From Paraktedonobacter sp034438135 (GTDB lineage: Bacteria > Chloroflexota > Ktedonobacteria > Ktedonobacterales > Ktedonobacteraceae), in assembly GCA_034438135.1 (NCBI GenBank), contig DAOTTL010000198.1, positions 28,745 to 92,744 of the forward strand: a DNA stretch of 64,000 nucleotides, written 5' to 3'. Position numbers and translations under genes: made by a program. Under the pieces are notes generated by a model that was not told where the DNA came from, ran no database searches, and saw nothing but the letters and a program-made list of their open reading frames with translations. This document shows, in pieces, positions 38,491 through 47,500 of the stretch (position 1 is its first letter; the number at the start of each line of letters is the position of its first letter).

Positions 38491-38520
38491 CCAGAAAAAC
38501 AACCGGAGGTTCAAACAACC

Positions 38521-38778
38521 ATGGCCACAGAAAACAAAATCAAAATCAGAGAATTCATCAACCACTTCTTCCAGAATGTCGAGTTAACTGACGACCAGGA
38601 CATCTTTGAAATGGGCTTCGTCAACTCACTCTTTGCCATGCAACTGGTCCTCTTCGTAGAGAAAGAATTTGACTTCTCGGTCGAAGACGGAGATCTCGAC
38701 ATCGCAAATTTCCGCTCAATCAATGCCATTAACGAGTTGATCGAGCGCAAAACTGCCATCGAGGTAGGTGCCCAGTAA
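38521..38778 (+). CDS. Free-standing acyl carrier protein (FkbJ/ZmaD-like)
   Basis: 85 residues starting at ATG 38521 with GGAGG 11 bases upstream. It carries the phosphopantetheine Ser36 in GFVNSLFAMQLV, the distinctive motif of carrier proteins that hold glyceryl, hydroxymalonyl or methoxymalonyl groups. It is the platform on which the glycerate unit from FkbH is oxidised by the neighbouring dehydrogenases, and then the donor for AT-defective PKS modules. A longer in-frame reading from 38344 runs through the hairpin repeats and is not believed. Confidence 0.9.
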   Translation: MATENKIKIREFINHFFQNVELTDDQDIFEMGFVNSLFAMQLVLFVEKEFDFSVEDGDLDIANFRSINAINELIERKTAIEVGAQ

Positions 38779-38814
38779 GCGCTGATAACTCGATCAATAG
38801 CGAAGGATTCGATC

Positions 38815-39954
38815 ATGCAAATTGAACTTACACCTCAGCAAAAAGCCGACCAGTTAGCATTCAGGCAATTTGTGCAGGCAGAGATCATTCCATACGCGGA
38901 TCGTTTCGATCAGGAGGAAGCCACTCCTCCTGATCTGATCCAGAAAATCGCCCAACAGGGCTACCTCGGCGCACTCGTAACGAGTGAACGCGGCGGCGCT
39001 GAAATGGACATGATTACATTTGGCCTGCTCAATGAAGAATTTGGGCGTGGTTGCTCTTCGCTGCGCAGCCTGCTCACCGTTCACAGTATGGTCACCTACG
39101 CTATCCAGCGTTGGGGCAACAAACGCCAGAAAGAGACCTGGCTGCCCGGGTTAGCCAGCGGTGAAACCATCGGAGCATTCGCGCTGAGCGAGCCAAATGT
39201 CGGCAGCGATGCCAGCGGCATTGAGACACGTGCAGAACTGCGCGGAGACACCTATGTCTTGAACGGACAAAAGAAATGGTCCACCTACGGGCAGATCGCG
39301 GACCTCTATCTGGTGTTTGCTCGCTACGAAGATCGCGTGACTGCCTTTCTGGTGGAACGAGATAGTCCAGGCCTCGATATGCGACCCATCAAAGGCATAC
39401 TCGGGACACGCGCCTCAATGCTGGCGGAACTCTTTCTGCGCGACTGTCAGGTTCCCAGAGAGAACCTGATCGGCGGTCGTGGCTTTGGTCTGGCCTCGGT
39501 TGGCACCTCAGCGCTGGACATAGGCAGATACAGCGTCGCCTGCGGCAGCGTTGGCATCGCTCAGGCCTGTCTCGAAGCCTCGCTGCACTATACCAGCGAA
39601 CGCAAACAATTTGGGGCTTACCTGAAAGACCATCAACTTATTCAACATATGATCACCGACATGATCACCAATACCAGGGCAGCACGCCTGCTCTGCTATA
39701 ACGCTGGCTACCTGAAGGATGTGGGCGCACCCGATACCATCATGGCAACCATGATCGCCAAGTACTTTGCCTCAACCACAGCAGCAAAGGCCGCGAACGA
39801 CGCGGTGCAAATTCATGGCGCAAACGGCTGTAGCAGCATGCATCCAGTGCAACGCTACTGGCGAGATACCAAAGTAATGGAGATTATCGAGGGCAGCACT
39901 CAGATTCAGCAGATCACGATTGCCGGTTACGGCTATCAAAATTTGGAGTCCTGA
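38815..39954 (+). CDS. Acyl-CoA dehydrogenase family (FkbI/ZmaE-like)
   Basis: 379 residues, the usual family length. FAD and substrate motifs are visible: FALSEPNVGSDAS, the KKWSTYG loop, RKQFGAYLKDHQLIQ and the C-terminal EIIEGSTQIQQ containing the catalytic-base Glu. In the FkbHIJK group this enzyme oxidises the ACP-bound aldehyde/hydroxy intermediate that becomes hydroxymalonyl-ACP. It lies 36 bases after the ACP gene and just ahead of the FkbH gene, all one strand, so it is almost certainly part of the extender-unit set and not beta-oxidation. Confidence 0.9.
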   Translation: MQIELTPQQKADQLAFRQFVQAEIIPYADRFDQEEATPPDLIQKIAQQGYLGALVTSERGGAEMDMITFGLLNEEFGRGCSSLRSLLTVHSMVTYAIQRWGNKRQKETWLPGLASGETIGAFALSEPNVGSDASGIETRAELRGDTYVLNGQKKWSTYGQIADLYLVFARYEDRVTAFLVERDSPGLDMRPIKGILGTRASMLAELFLRDCQVPRENLIGGRGFGLASVGTSALDIGRYSVACGSVGIAQACLEASLHYTSERKQFGAYLKDHQLIQHMITDMITNTRAARLLCYNAGYLKDVGAPDTIMATMIAKYFASTTAAKAANDAVQIHGANGCSSMHPVQRYWRDTKVMEIIEGSTQIQQITIAGYGYQNLES

Positions 39955-40003
39955 CAGAAGAAAGCACTACACTGGGCACTATAAGAAAGGATGCGTCATA
40001 TTT

Positions 40004-41089
40004 ATGGTCATGGAACAGGTCTATCTGACCGAGCAAGAGAAAAAAGTCAAACGTCCCACTGTCAAATGCATAGTTTGGGACCTGGATAACACCATCTGGG
40101 ATGGCGTCTTGCTGGAGGATGAGAATGTCACCCTGCGACCGGGCATAGTCGAGACGCTGCAAACGCTGGACAAGCGAGGCATTTTGCACTCGATTGCCAG
40201 CCGCAATAATCAGGAAGCGGCGCTGCGCAAACTGGAAGAACTGGGTCTGAGCAATTACTTTCTCTATCCCCAGATCAACTGGAACTCGAAATCCTCCGCC
40301 ATCCAGACCATTGCGCAATCCATCAATATTGGCATTGATACGCTGGCCTTTGTGGACGATCAACCCTTCGAGCGAGAAGAGGTCCAGTTCGTTCATCCAA
40401 AGATCCTCTGTATCGATGCCCTGGATATCTCAACCATCACTGAGCGACCGGAGATGATGCCCCGCTTTATCACTGACGAATCAGAAAAGCGTCGGCATAT
40501 GTATCTCAGCGATATCACACGTAATCAGGCCGAAGATGAATTCACCGGCTCAAATGAAGAGTTTCTGGCAACCCTGGAGATGGTCTTTACCATCTCATCG
40601 GCCCAGGAAGAAGACTTGCGCCGGACCGAAGAACTGACCGTGCGTACTCATCAACTAAACACGACAGGCTATACCTACTCATACGAGGAGCTAGATGCCT
40701 TCCGTCAATCTCCCAACCATAAATTACTGGTCGCTAGCCTGGACGACAGATATGGGACATACGGCAAGATTGGGGTCGCCCTGGTGGAATGTTTGCCGGA
40801 GGCCTGGACGGTCAAGCTGCTGTTGATGTCTTGCCGGGTCATGTCCAGGGGAGTTGGCACCATCATGATGAACCACATCATGCATCTGGCCAAAGAGGCA
40901 GGTGTTCCCTTGCAGGCAGAATTTATTCCCAACGACCGCAACCGCATGATGTTTATCACCTACAAGTTCAGCGGCTTCAAAGAGATTGAGAAGCACGGTG
41001 AGCTGGTTCTACTCACCAACGATTTGAGTCACCTGCAAGCCTTTCCCGCATATGTCGCCGTGCATATCGAGGAAATAGTAAACATTTGA
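40004..41089 (+). CDS. fkbH: FkbH-like glyceryl-ACP synthase (HAD-family)
   Basis: 361 residues from ATG 40004; a second ATG six bases on (40010) is equally possible. AAGAAAGG lies 13 bases upstream. The HAD nucleophile and acid are Asp26 and Asp28 in WDLDNTIWDG; SIASRNN and FVDDQPFERE are the later HAD motifs, and a GNAT-like C-terminal half follows (about 190-350, MSRGVG region). The family moves the glyceryl group of 1,3-bisphosphoglycerate to an ACP and removes phosphate. It commits glycolytic carbon to the hydroxymalonyl extender. No FkbG-type O-methyltransferase gene is in the window, so the unit probably stays hydroxymalonyl rather than methoxymalonyl. Confidence 0.93.
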   Translation: MVMEQVYLTEQEKKVKRPTVKCIVWDLDNTIWDGVLLEDENVTLRPGIVETLQTLDKRGILHSIASRNNQEAALRKLEELGLSNYFLYPQINWNSKSSAIQTIAQSINIGIDTLAFVDDQPFEREEVQFVHPKILCIDALDISTITERPEMMPRFITDESEKRRHMYLSDITRNQAEDEFTGSNEEFLATLEMVFTISSAQEEDLRRTEELTVRTHQLNTTGYTYSYEELDAFRQSPNHKLLVASLDDRYGTYGKIGVALVECLPEAWTVKLLLMSCRVMSRGVGTIMMNHIMHLAKEAGVPLQAEFIPNDRNRMMFITYKFSGFKEIEKHGELVLLTNDLSHLQAFPAYVAVHIEEIVNI

Positions 41090-41112
41090 TTTAAAGTGGA
41101 GGAACCTGAGAT

Positions 41113-44100
41113 ATGCAAACAGATAAAATTTTTACCCTGAGACAATCCGAACTCTCGGCGGCCAAACAGGCGCTTTTACAGAAACGGCTCAAACGCGCGG
41201 GCTCTCTGACTCCTCAAGTTCAGTTTGACGACCCTATTGTCCCGCGTGCGGCTGCCGATTCGGTACCTCTCTCTTTCGCTCAGCAACGCCTCTGGTTCCT
41301 CCAACAATTGGAACCAGAAAGCCCTGCTTATAACGAGGCTATCGCTACACGCTTCTCTGGACCGCTCGATCTGGGTGCCTTTACGCTCGCAAGCCGCGAG
41401 TTCATCCGACGTCACGAGACGATGCGCAGCCGCTTCTCCCTTGTCGATGGGCAGGTTTTTCAGACGATCGATCCCTATTATCATCAGATTTTCACCGTAC
41501 CTTACGTGGATATGCTTGGATGCTCCGAGGCTGAAATTCAGCAACGAGCCAGAGCCGAGTTAGAGCGTCCCTTCGATCTGGCCAATGAACGACCCTGGCG
41601 AACTGCTCTCTGGCAACTCGGCGAACAAGAGTTTTTTTCGCTGACAATCATGCACCATATTATTACTGATGGCTGGTCCCTGGCTACCCTCTATCGCGAG
41701 ATTGGTCAGATCTATGGCGCATTCAGTTGTGAACAAAGCTCTCCATTACCTGAAACACAACTGCATTATGGCGATTATGCAGCCTGGCAGCAACACTGGC
41801 TCGACACAGCACCAGCGGCAGCTCAACTCAAGTACTGGCAGCAACAATTACACACTCCCTTGCCCGCACTTGAACTCCCTCTGGACCATCCTCGTCCCGC
41901 CAGGCCCAGCTCACAGGGACGACGCGCAACCGTTTCACTCGATGCCGAACTCAGTCAGAGTCTGCGCAGTCTCAGCCAGCAGAGCGGCGCAACCCTCTTT
42001 ATGGTCTTGCTGACTGGCCTCTTTATTCTGCTGAACCGTTACAGCCTGCAAGAAGATCTGCTGATCGGCACACCCATCGCTGGACGAACGCGTCCAGAGT
42101 TGGAGAATATGCTAGGCTTCTTCATTAACACCCTGGCCTTACGCGCCGATCTCTCAGACCAACCAACGGTACGCAAGCTGCTCCAGCAGGTGCGCGATGT
42201 CACCCTGCAAGCCTACGATCATCAAGATATCCCTTTTGAGAAGCTGGTTGAAGTTCTCCAGCCAGAGCGCAATCTGAACCGCAATCCCTTCTTCCAGGTT
42301 CTATTCGTCCTACAAAATACCCCCATGTCGCAGATTGCACTCCGCGATCTGGTCTTAACTCCGGTAGATGTCCATAACGAGACGGCGAAATTCGATCTTG
42401 AGTTGAGCCTGACCGAGATAGCTCACACGATCGAGGGCTATTTCGAATTTAACACTGATATCCTGGACGAGCAGACGGTAGCACGCATGAGCGCTCACTT
42501 CGAGCAGGTACTACGCGCAATGGTCGCCGATCCATATCAACTCGTCAGTGCCCTTCCGCTTCTCTCGTCCGAGGAAACATATCAAGCACTGGAAAGCTGG
42601 AATGAGACACAGGTAGATTTTCCCTGCGAACACAGCTTTGCCGATTACGTGGCAGCCCAGGCCGAGCGCACACCAACCCATACAGCCTTGAGCGACGAGC
42701 ATGAACAGGTTACCTATCGGGATCTTCAGACACGTGCCCGACAAATGGCAACGCGCTTGCAGAGCTACGGCATCGAACCGGAGATGGTAGTTGGTCTCTA
42801 TACCGAGCGATCTGTAGCCTGGGGTATCGCAGTCCTCGCCATTTTTCAGGCGGGCGGCGTGTATCTACCACTGGACCCGCAATATCCAGAGGCACGCACA
42901 CGTTACATTCTCCAGGAAAGTGGCTGTCGCCTGCTAATCACCACGCGAGATCTGGTTCCGCAGGCAGAAGCACTGTTGAAAGAACAGGGTGGACATGTGC
43001 TCTGTCTGGAAGATCTTGGACAGGGCAGCGACACAGCCTGGCAAGATCCGCACATGACACCTGAGAACCTGGCCTATGTCATCTATACCTCTGGCTCAAC
43101 CGGCAAGCCCAAAGGAGCAATGGTCGAGCAGCGCGGCATGCTCAATCACCTGTACGCAAAAATCACAGCGCTCAACCTGAGCGAGCAGGACATTGTGGCT
43201 CAGACAGCCTCACAGTGCTTCGATATCTCGATCTGGCAGTTGTGCGCTTCCTGGCTGGTTGGTGCGCAGACCCGGATCTACAATAACGAGATTATGCGCG
43301 ATCCACGAGCACTCCTGACTCAAATTGAGCGGCAGCAAGTCAGCATTCTGGAAATTGTACCCTCGCTGTTGCGTGCCTTCTGTAACTGGCAGGCGAGCAT
43401 GCCCGCCCTTACGCCGCCACTATCCCATTTGCGCTGGCTGATTCCTACCGGCGAAGCTCTGACGACAGATCTGGCTCGCCTCTGGCTCCAGGCCTATCCG
43501 CGTATCCCCTTACTCAACGCCTATGGACCCAGCGAATGTTCCGACGATGTGACCCATCATGTCATCGATCGGCCACTCTCGTCTGCTTATGCCGACGTGA
43601 CGGTTCCCATTGGCCGACCACTGCCCAATATGCGCGTGTATGTGCTGGATCAGCATATGCGGCCACAGCCAATCGGCGTTCAGGGAGAGATCTACGTTGG
43701 CGGAGTCGGAGTTGGACGTGGGTACCTGGCCGATGAGGCTCGCACGGCCCTTCAGTTTGTCCCCGATCCCTTTAGCCATACAGGTGGCGAACGCCTCTAC
43801 CGCACAGGCGACCGGGGCCACACCTGTCAGGACGGCAGCATCGTCTTCACAGGCAGAATCGATGAGCAGGTAAAGATTCGTGGGTACCGCATCGAGCCTG
43901 GCGAAATCGCCGCCGCGATACGCGAACAGGAACTTATCAGCGACTGTGCTGTAGTCTGTCAAGAAAGAGACGGTGTACCACAACTGGTCGCGTATGTGGT
44001 CGGGCAGCCAGAAGAACTACTGGACCGTGAGAGATTGCGCAATGCTCTGCAAGCGCTTTTACCGGCATATATGGTGCCAACAATCGTACCCCTGGCCGCA

Positions 44101-44520
44101 TTACCGCGCACAGCCAACGGCAAGCTCGATCGAGCAGCCCTGCCAGTCCCAGGAGAGGATGAGATAAACAACGAGATACAGTATGTTGCGCCACGCAATC
44201 CAGTCGAGGAACAGATGGCAGCCATCTGGGCCGAGGTACTTGCCCTGCCACGCGTAGGTATCCACGACAATTTCTTCGCTATCGGTGGACATTCTCTTTT
44301 AATCATGCAAGTGTTGTCTCGCACCAGCGACACATTCCAGATCACGCTGCCAGTACGTGCGCTCTTCAAAACCCCAACGGTCGCAGATCTGGCCGAAACC
44401 ATTGAAAAGTCACGCACCAGAAGCAACGAGCTGCGCCAACAACAGGGGATTATGTCAGTCTCGCGAACTGCGTTCCGTCAGAAACGCTCCGCGCTGGCCG
44501 AGATCTCCGAGAACGACTGA
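41113..44520 (+). CDS. NRPS 1: C-A-PCP
   Basis: 1135 residues, TGGAGGA upstream of ATG 41113. The N-terminal about 30 residues (LSAAKQALLQKRLKR) resemble a beta-hairpin docking segment, matching the acidic tail of PKS E. Domains: condensation (about 45-480, His181/His182 in HHIITDG), adenylation (about 505-1000, YTSGSTGKPKG, YRTGD, NGKLDR), PCP (Ser1061 in GGHSL). By alignment with the GrsA pocket I read the specificity residues as D-I-W-E-I-T-A-D-D-K. This is an unusually acidic pocket that fits a cationic side chain. With SbnA/SbnB homologues in the cluster, L-2,3-diaminopropionate is the best guess. Role: condenses the polyol acyl chain with the first amino acid. There is no epimerase or methylase domain. 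Confidence 0.94.
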   Translation: MQTDKIFTLRQSELSAAKQALLQKRLKRAGSLTPQVQFDDPIVPRAAADSVPLSFAQQRLWFLQQLEPESPAYNEAIATRFSGPLDLGAFTLASREFIRRHETMRSRFSLVDGQVFQTIDPYYHQIFTVPYVDMLGCSEAEIQQRARAELERPFDLANERPWRTALWQLGEQEFFSLTIMHHIITDGWSLATLYREIGQIYGAFSCEQSSPLPETQLHYGDYAAWQQHWLDTAPAAAQLKYWQQQLHTPLPALELPLDHPRPARPSSQGRRATVSLDAELSQSLRSLSQQSGATLFMVLLTGLFILLNRYSLQEDLLIGTPIAGRTRPELENMLGFFINTLALRADLSDQPTVRKLLQQVRDVTLQAYDHQDIPFEKLVEVLQPERNLNRNPFFQVLFVLQNTPMSQIALRDLVLTPVDVHNETAKFDLELSLTEIAHTIEGYFEFNTDILDEQTVARMSAHFEQVLRAMVADPYQLVSALPLLSSEETYQALESWNETQVDFPCEHSFADYVAAQAERTPTHTALSDEHEQVTYRDLQTRARQMATRLQSYGIEPEMVVGLYTERSVAWGIAVLAIFQAGGVYLPLDPQYPEARTRYILQESGCRLLITTRDLVPQAEALLKEQGGHVLCLEDLGQGSDTAWQDPHMTPENLAYVIYTSGSTGKPKGAMVEQRGMLNHLYAKITALNLSEQDIVAQTASQCFDISIWQLCASWLVGAQTRIYNNEIMRDPRALLTQIERQQVSILEIVPSLLRAFCNWQASMPALTPPLSHLRWLIPTGEALTTDLARLWLQAYPRIPLLNAYGPSECSDDVTHHVIDRPLSSAYADVTVPIGRPLPNMRVYVLDQHMRPQPIGVQGEIYVGGVGVGRGYLADEARTALQFVPDPFSHTGGERLYRTGDRGHTCQDGSIVFTGRIDEQVKIRGYRIEPGEIAAAIREQELISDCAVVCQERDGVPQLVAYVVGQPEELLDRERLRNALQALLPAYMVPTIVPLAALPRTANGKLDRAALPVPGEDEINNEIQYVAPRNPVEEQMAAIWAEVLALPRVGIHDNFFAIGGHSLLIMQVLSRTSDTFQITLPVRALFKTPTVADLAETIEKSRTRSNELRQQQGIMSVSRTAFRQKRSALAEISEND

Positions 44521-44539
44521 AACTGAAAGGAAGAGGCAC

Positions 44540-47500
44540 ATGACCCAGACCACCTATCACGACAGGCTGGCGAACACAGACTCTCTGGAGGAAGGTCGTT
44601 TAACAGACGATCTTCCTCAGGAAGAGGAGGATGTCTACGCCCTACCCGCATCTTTTGCTCAGCAACGCCTGTGGTTTCTTGAACAATGGGAACCTGGTGT
44701 CTATAATATCTCGGTGGCCTGTAGCTTGCGCGGAAACCTGAATACTGCCGCCATGCAGGGAGCCTTTCAAGAGATCATTCGTCGCCACGAAGCGCTCCGC
44801 ACCACGTTTGATATGCTCAACTCGCAGCTTGTCCAGGTCATTGCTCCCCATATGCCTTTCGCGTTAGGACAGGTCGATCTGCAAGCCTTCCCAACAGATA
44901 TCCAGAAGACGAAGATCCGACGTATGATCAAAGAAGACTCTCAGCGTCCGTTCGATCTCCACCATGGACCACTGCTACGCGTCACTGTTTTACAGAAAAG
45001 GGAGCACGAATACACATTACTGATCGCCATGCATCACATCGTCTCGGATGGCTGGTCGATGGAAGTGCTCTTCCAGGAGTTTGTCAGTCTCTACACAGCA
45101 TATGTCACTGGCCTGCCTTCATCGTTACCAGAACTGCCCATTCAGTACGCGGACTACACCCTCTGGCAACAGAATCGTCTCCAGGACGAGCTGCTGAAAG
45201 AACAGCTTACCTACTGGCACAAACAACTGGGCGGCGTACCGGTGCTCCAACTGCCGGCTGACCATGCACGTCCGGCCATTCAGACCTTTCGCGGCTCAGT
45301 GCGCAAGGTGGTCATTCCAGCAGATTTGACCGCAGCGCTGTATGCCTTGAGTCGCTCAGCGGGAGGAACGCTCTTTATGACCCTGCTGAGCGCATTCCAG
45401 GCCCTGCTCTTTCGCTATACCGACCAGGTACATATTCCTGTCGGAGTACCCATCGCAGGCCGCACAGAACGCAATCTGGAACCCTTGATTGGTTGCTTTA
45501 TCAATACCCTGGTCATGTGCACTAACTTTTCAGACAATCCTACGTTTCGGGAATTGCTGGGACGCACACGTGAGGTCGCGCTAGGAGCCTACGAACACCA
45601 GGATATTCCCTTTGAAAAGCTGGCCGAGGCCCTCCAGCCTGGCCGTGATCTAAGCCACAATCCGCTAACACAGGTGATGTTCGCACTACAAAATGTCCCT
45701 CAGGGCGAGATGATCATGCCCGAGCTGACCCTCATTCCACTTCATACGGTGGAGCAAGCCATAGTGAGTACGATGGGCGGACAGGGACAACTGGCGGGCG
45801 AGAAACATCAGGCAGCACTCGAAAGCAAAACCGCGATGTTTGACCTGGATGTGATGCTCTGGGAGCGCGACGATTACCTGGTTGGAGAAATCAAGTACAA
45901 TACCGATCTTTTCGAGTCTGAAACCATCGATCGGCTGTACAGACACTTTCTGACGCTGCTGGCTGGCGTTGTCGCTCATCCCGAAACACACGTGGCCGAT
46001 CTCCCACTATTGACCGATGAAGAACAACATGAGATTCTAGAGACCTGGAACCCATCACAAATATGCGCCCTGCCGAGCGAGCATGTGCTTACAGCTTTCG
46101 CCGAACAGGTAAAGCGTGCACCCCTGGCACCCGCAGTAAGTGACGAGAACACGCATATCACCTATCACGAACTCAACAGACAGGCCGAGCGGCTAGCAGC
46201 TCACTTGCAAAGCTATGGGATCAAACCCGAGCGGCTCGTCGGGGTCTATTGCGAACGGAGCACGCTCTGGGCGACCAGCGTCCTCGCGCTGCTCAAGGCA
46301 GGAGGGGTCTACCTGCCGCTCGACCCGCGTCATCCGACCAGTCGGGTGCGCTCGGTCCTGACTCGCAGTAACTGCCACTGGGTTCTGACCACGCGTGACC
46401 TCGCGCCCCGTCTCACGACTTCGCTGGATACGTCAGTGGTACAGATCCTTTGTCTGGAAGATCTGCTGGCACACGAGACATCGCAGGTATGGCAGGAGCC
46501 AGTACACGCGAGCAATCATCTCACATACGTTATCTACACCTCTGGCTCGACCGGTCAGCCCAAAGGTGCCATGATCGAACAGCGCGGGATGCTTAATCAT
46601 CTCTACGCGAAGATCGAAGCACTGCAAATGGACGAGCAGGATATCGTAGCGCAAACAGCATCGCAGTGCTTCGACATCTCCGTCTGGCAACTGCTCGCGG
46701 CCTGGCTGGTTGGCGCACAAACGCGCATCTATCCCGATGAGATAGTAGCCGATCCGCAGCGCCTCCTTAACGCAGTCGAGAAGGATGGAGTGAGCATTCT
46801 GGAAGTTGTTCCCTCATGGCTGAGCGCACTGCTCGATGCCCAGGAGCAGACAGGCACGCACACGCCACTGTCGCGCCTGCGCTGGCTTATCCCAACGGGT
46901 GAAGCGCTGAGCGGCGATTTGTGCAGACACTGGCTGCAAAGCTATCCACACATTGCCCTGCTCAATGCCTATGGACCAACAGAATGTTCCGACGACGTCA
47001 CGCACCAGATCATCAGCGAACGGCCAGAAACCAATGACCTGAGTGCCAGAGTCCCCATCGGTAAAGTACTGACCAACCTGCGTATTTACATCCTGGATCG
47101 CCAGATGCGACTTCAGCCAGTCGGGATTCCGGGAGAGCTTTACGTTGGAGGGATCGGCGTTGGCCGGGGATACCTGGCTGATCCTATCCGCACGGCGGAG
47201 ACGTTCGTACCCGACCCATGGAGTTCGCAGAACGGCGAACGCCTCTATCGCACAGGAGATCTCGGCTTCTATCGAGCGGACGGGAGCATCGAGTTTTTAG
47301 GCAGAAGAGACCAGCAGGTCAAGCTACGCGGCTATCGCATCGAACTGGGTGAAATAGAACAGGCACTGCGCAAACAGCCAGGCATCAGAGAGAGCGTTGT
47401 CACAGTCAACGAGCAGGCACCGGGTAGAGAACAACTGATAGGATACGTAGTAGGTCAGGACAAAGCTACACTCGTGCCAGAAATGCTTTTGCAGGCACTG

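Noticed and set aside
38344..38520. 59-residue N-terminal extension of the free ACP
   Set aside because: It would translate the GC-rich hairpin repeats; the ACP fold starts after 38521, where GGAGG is in place.
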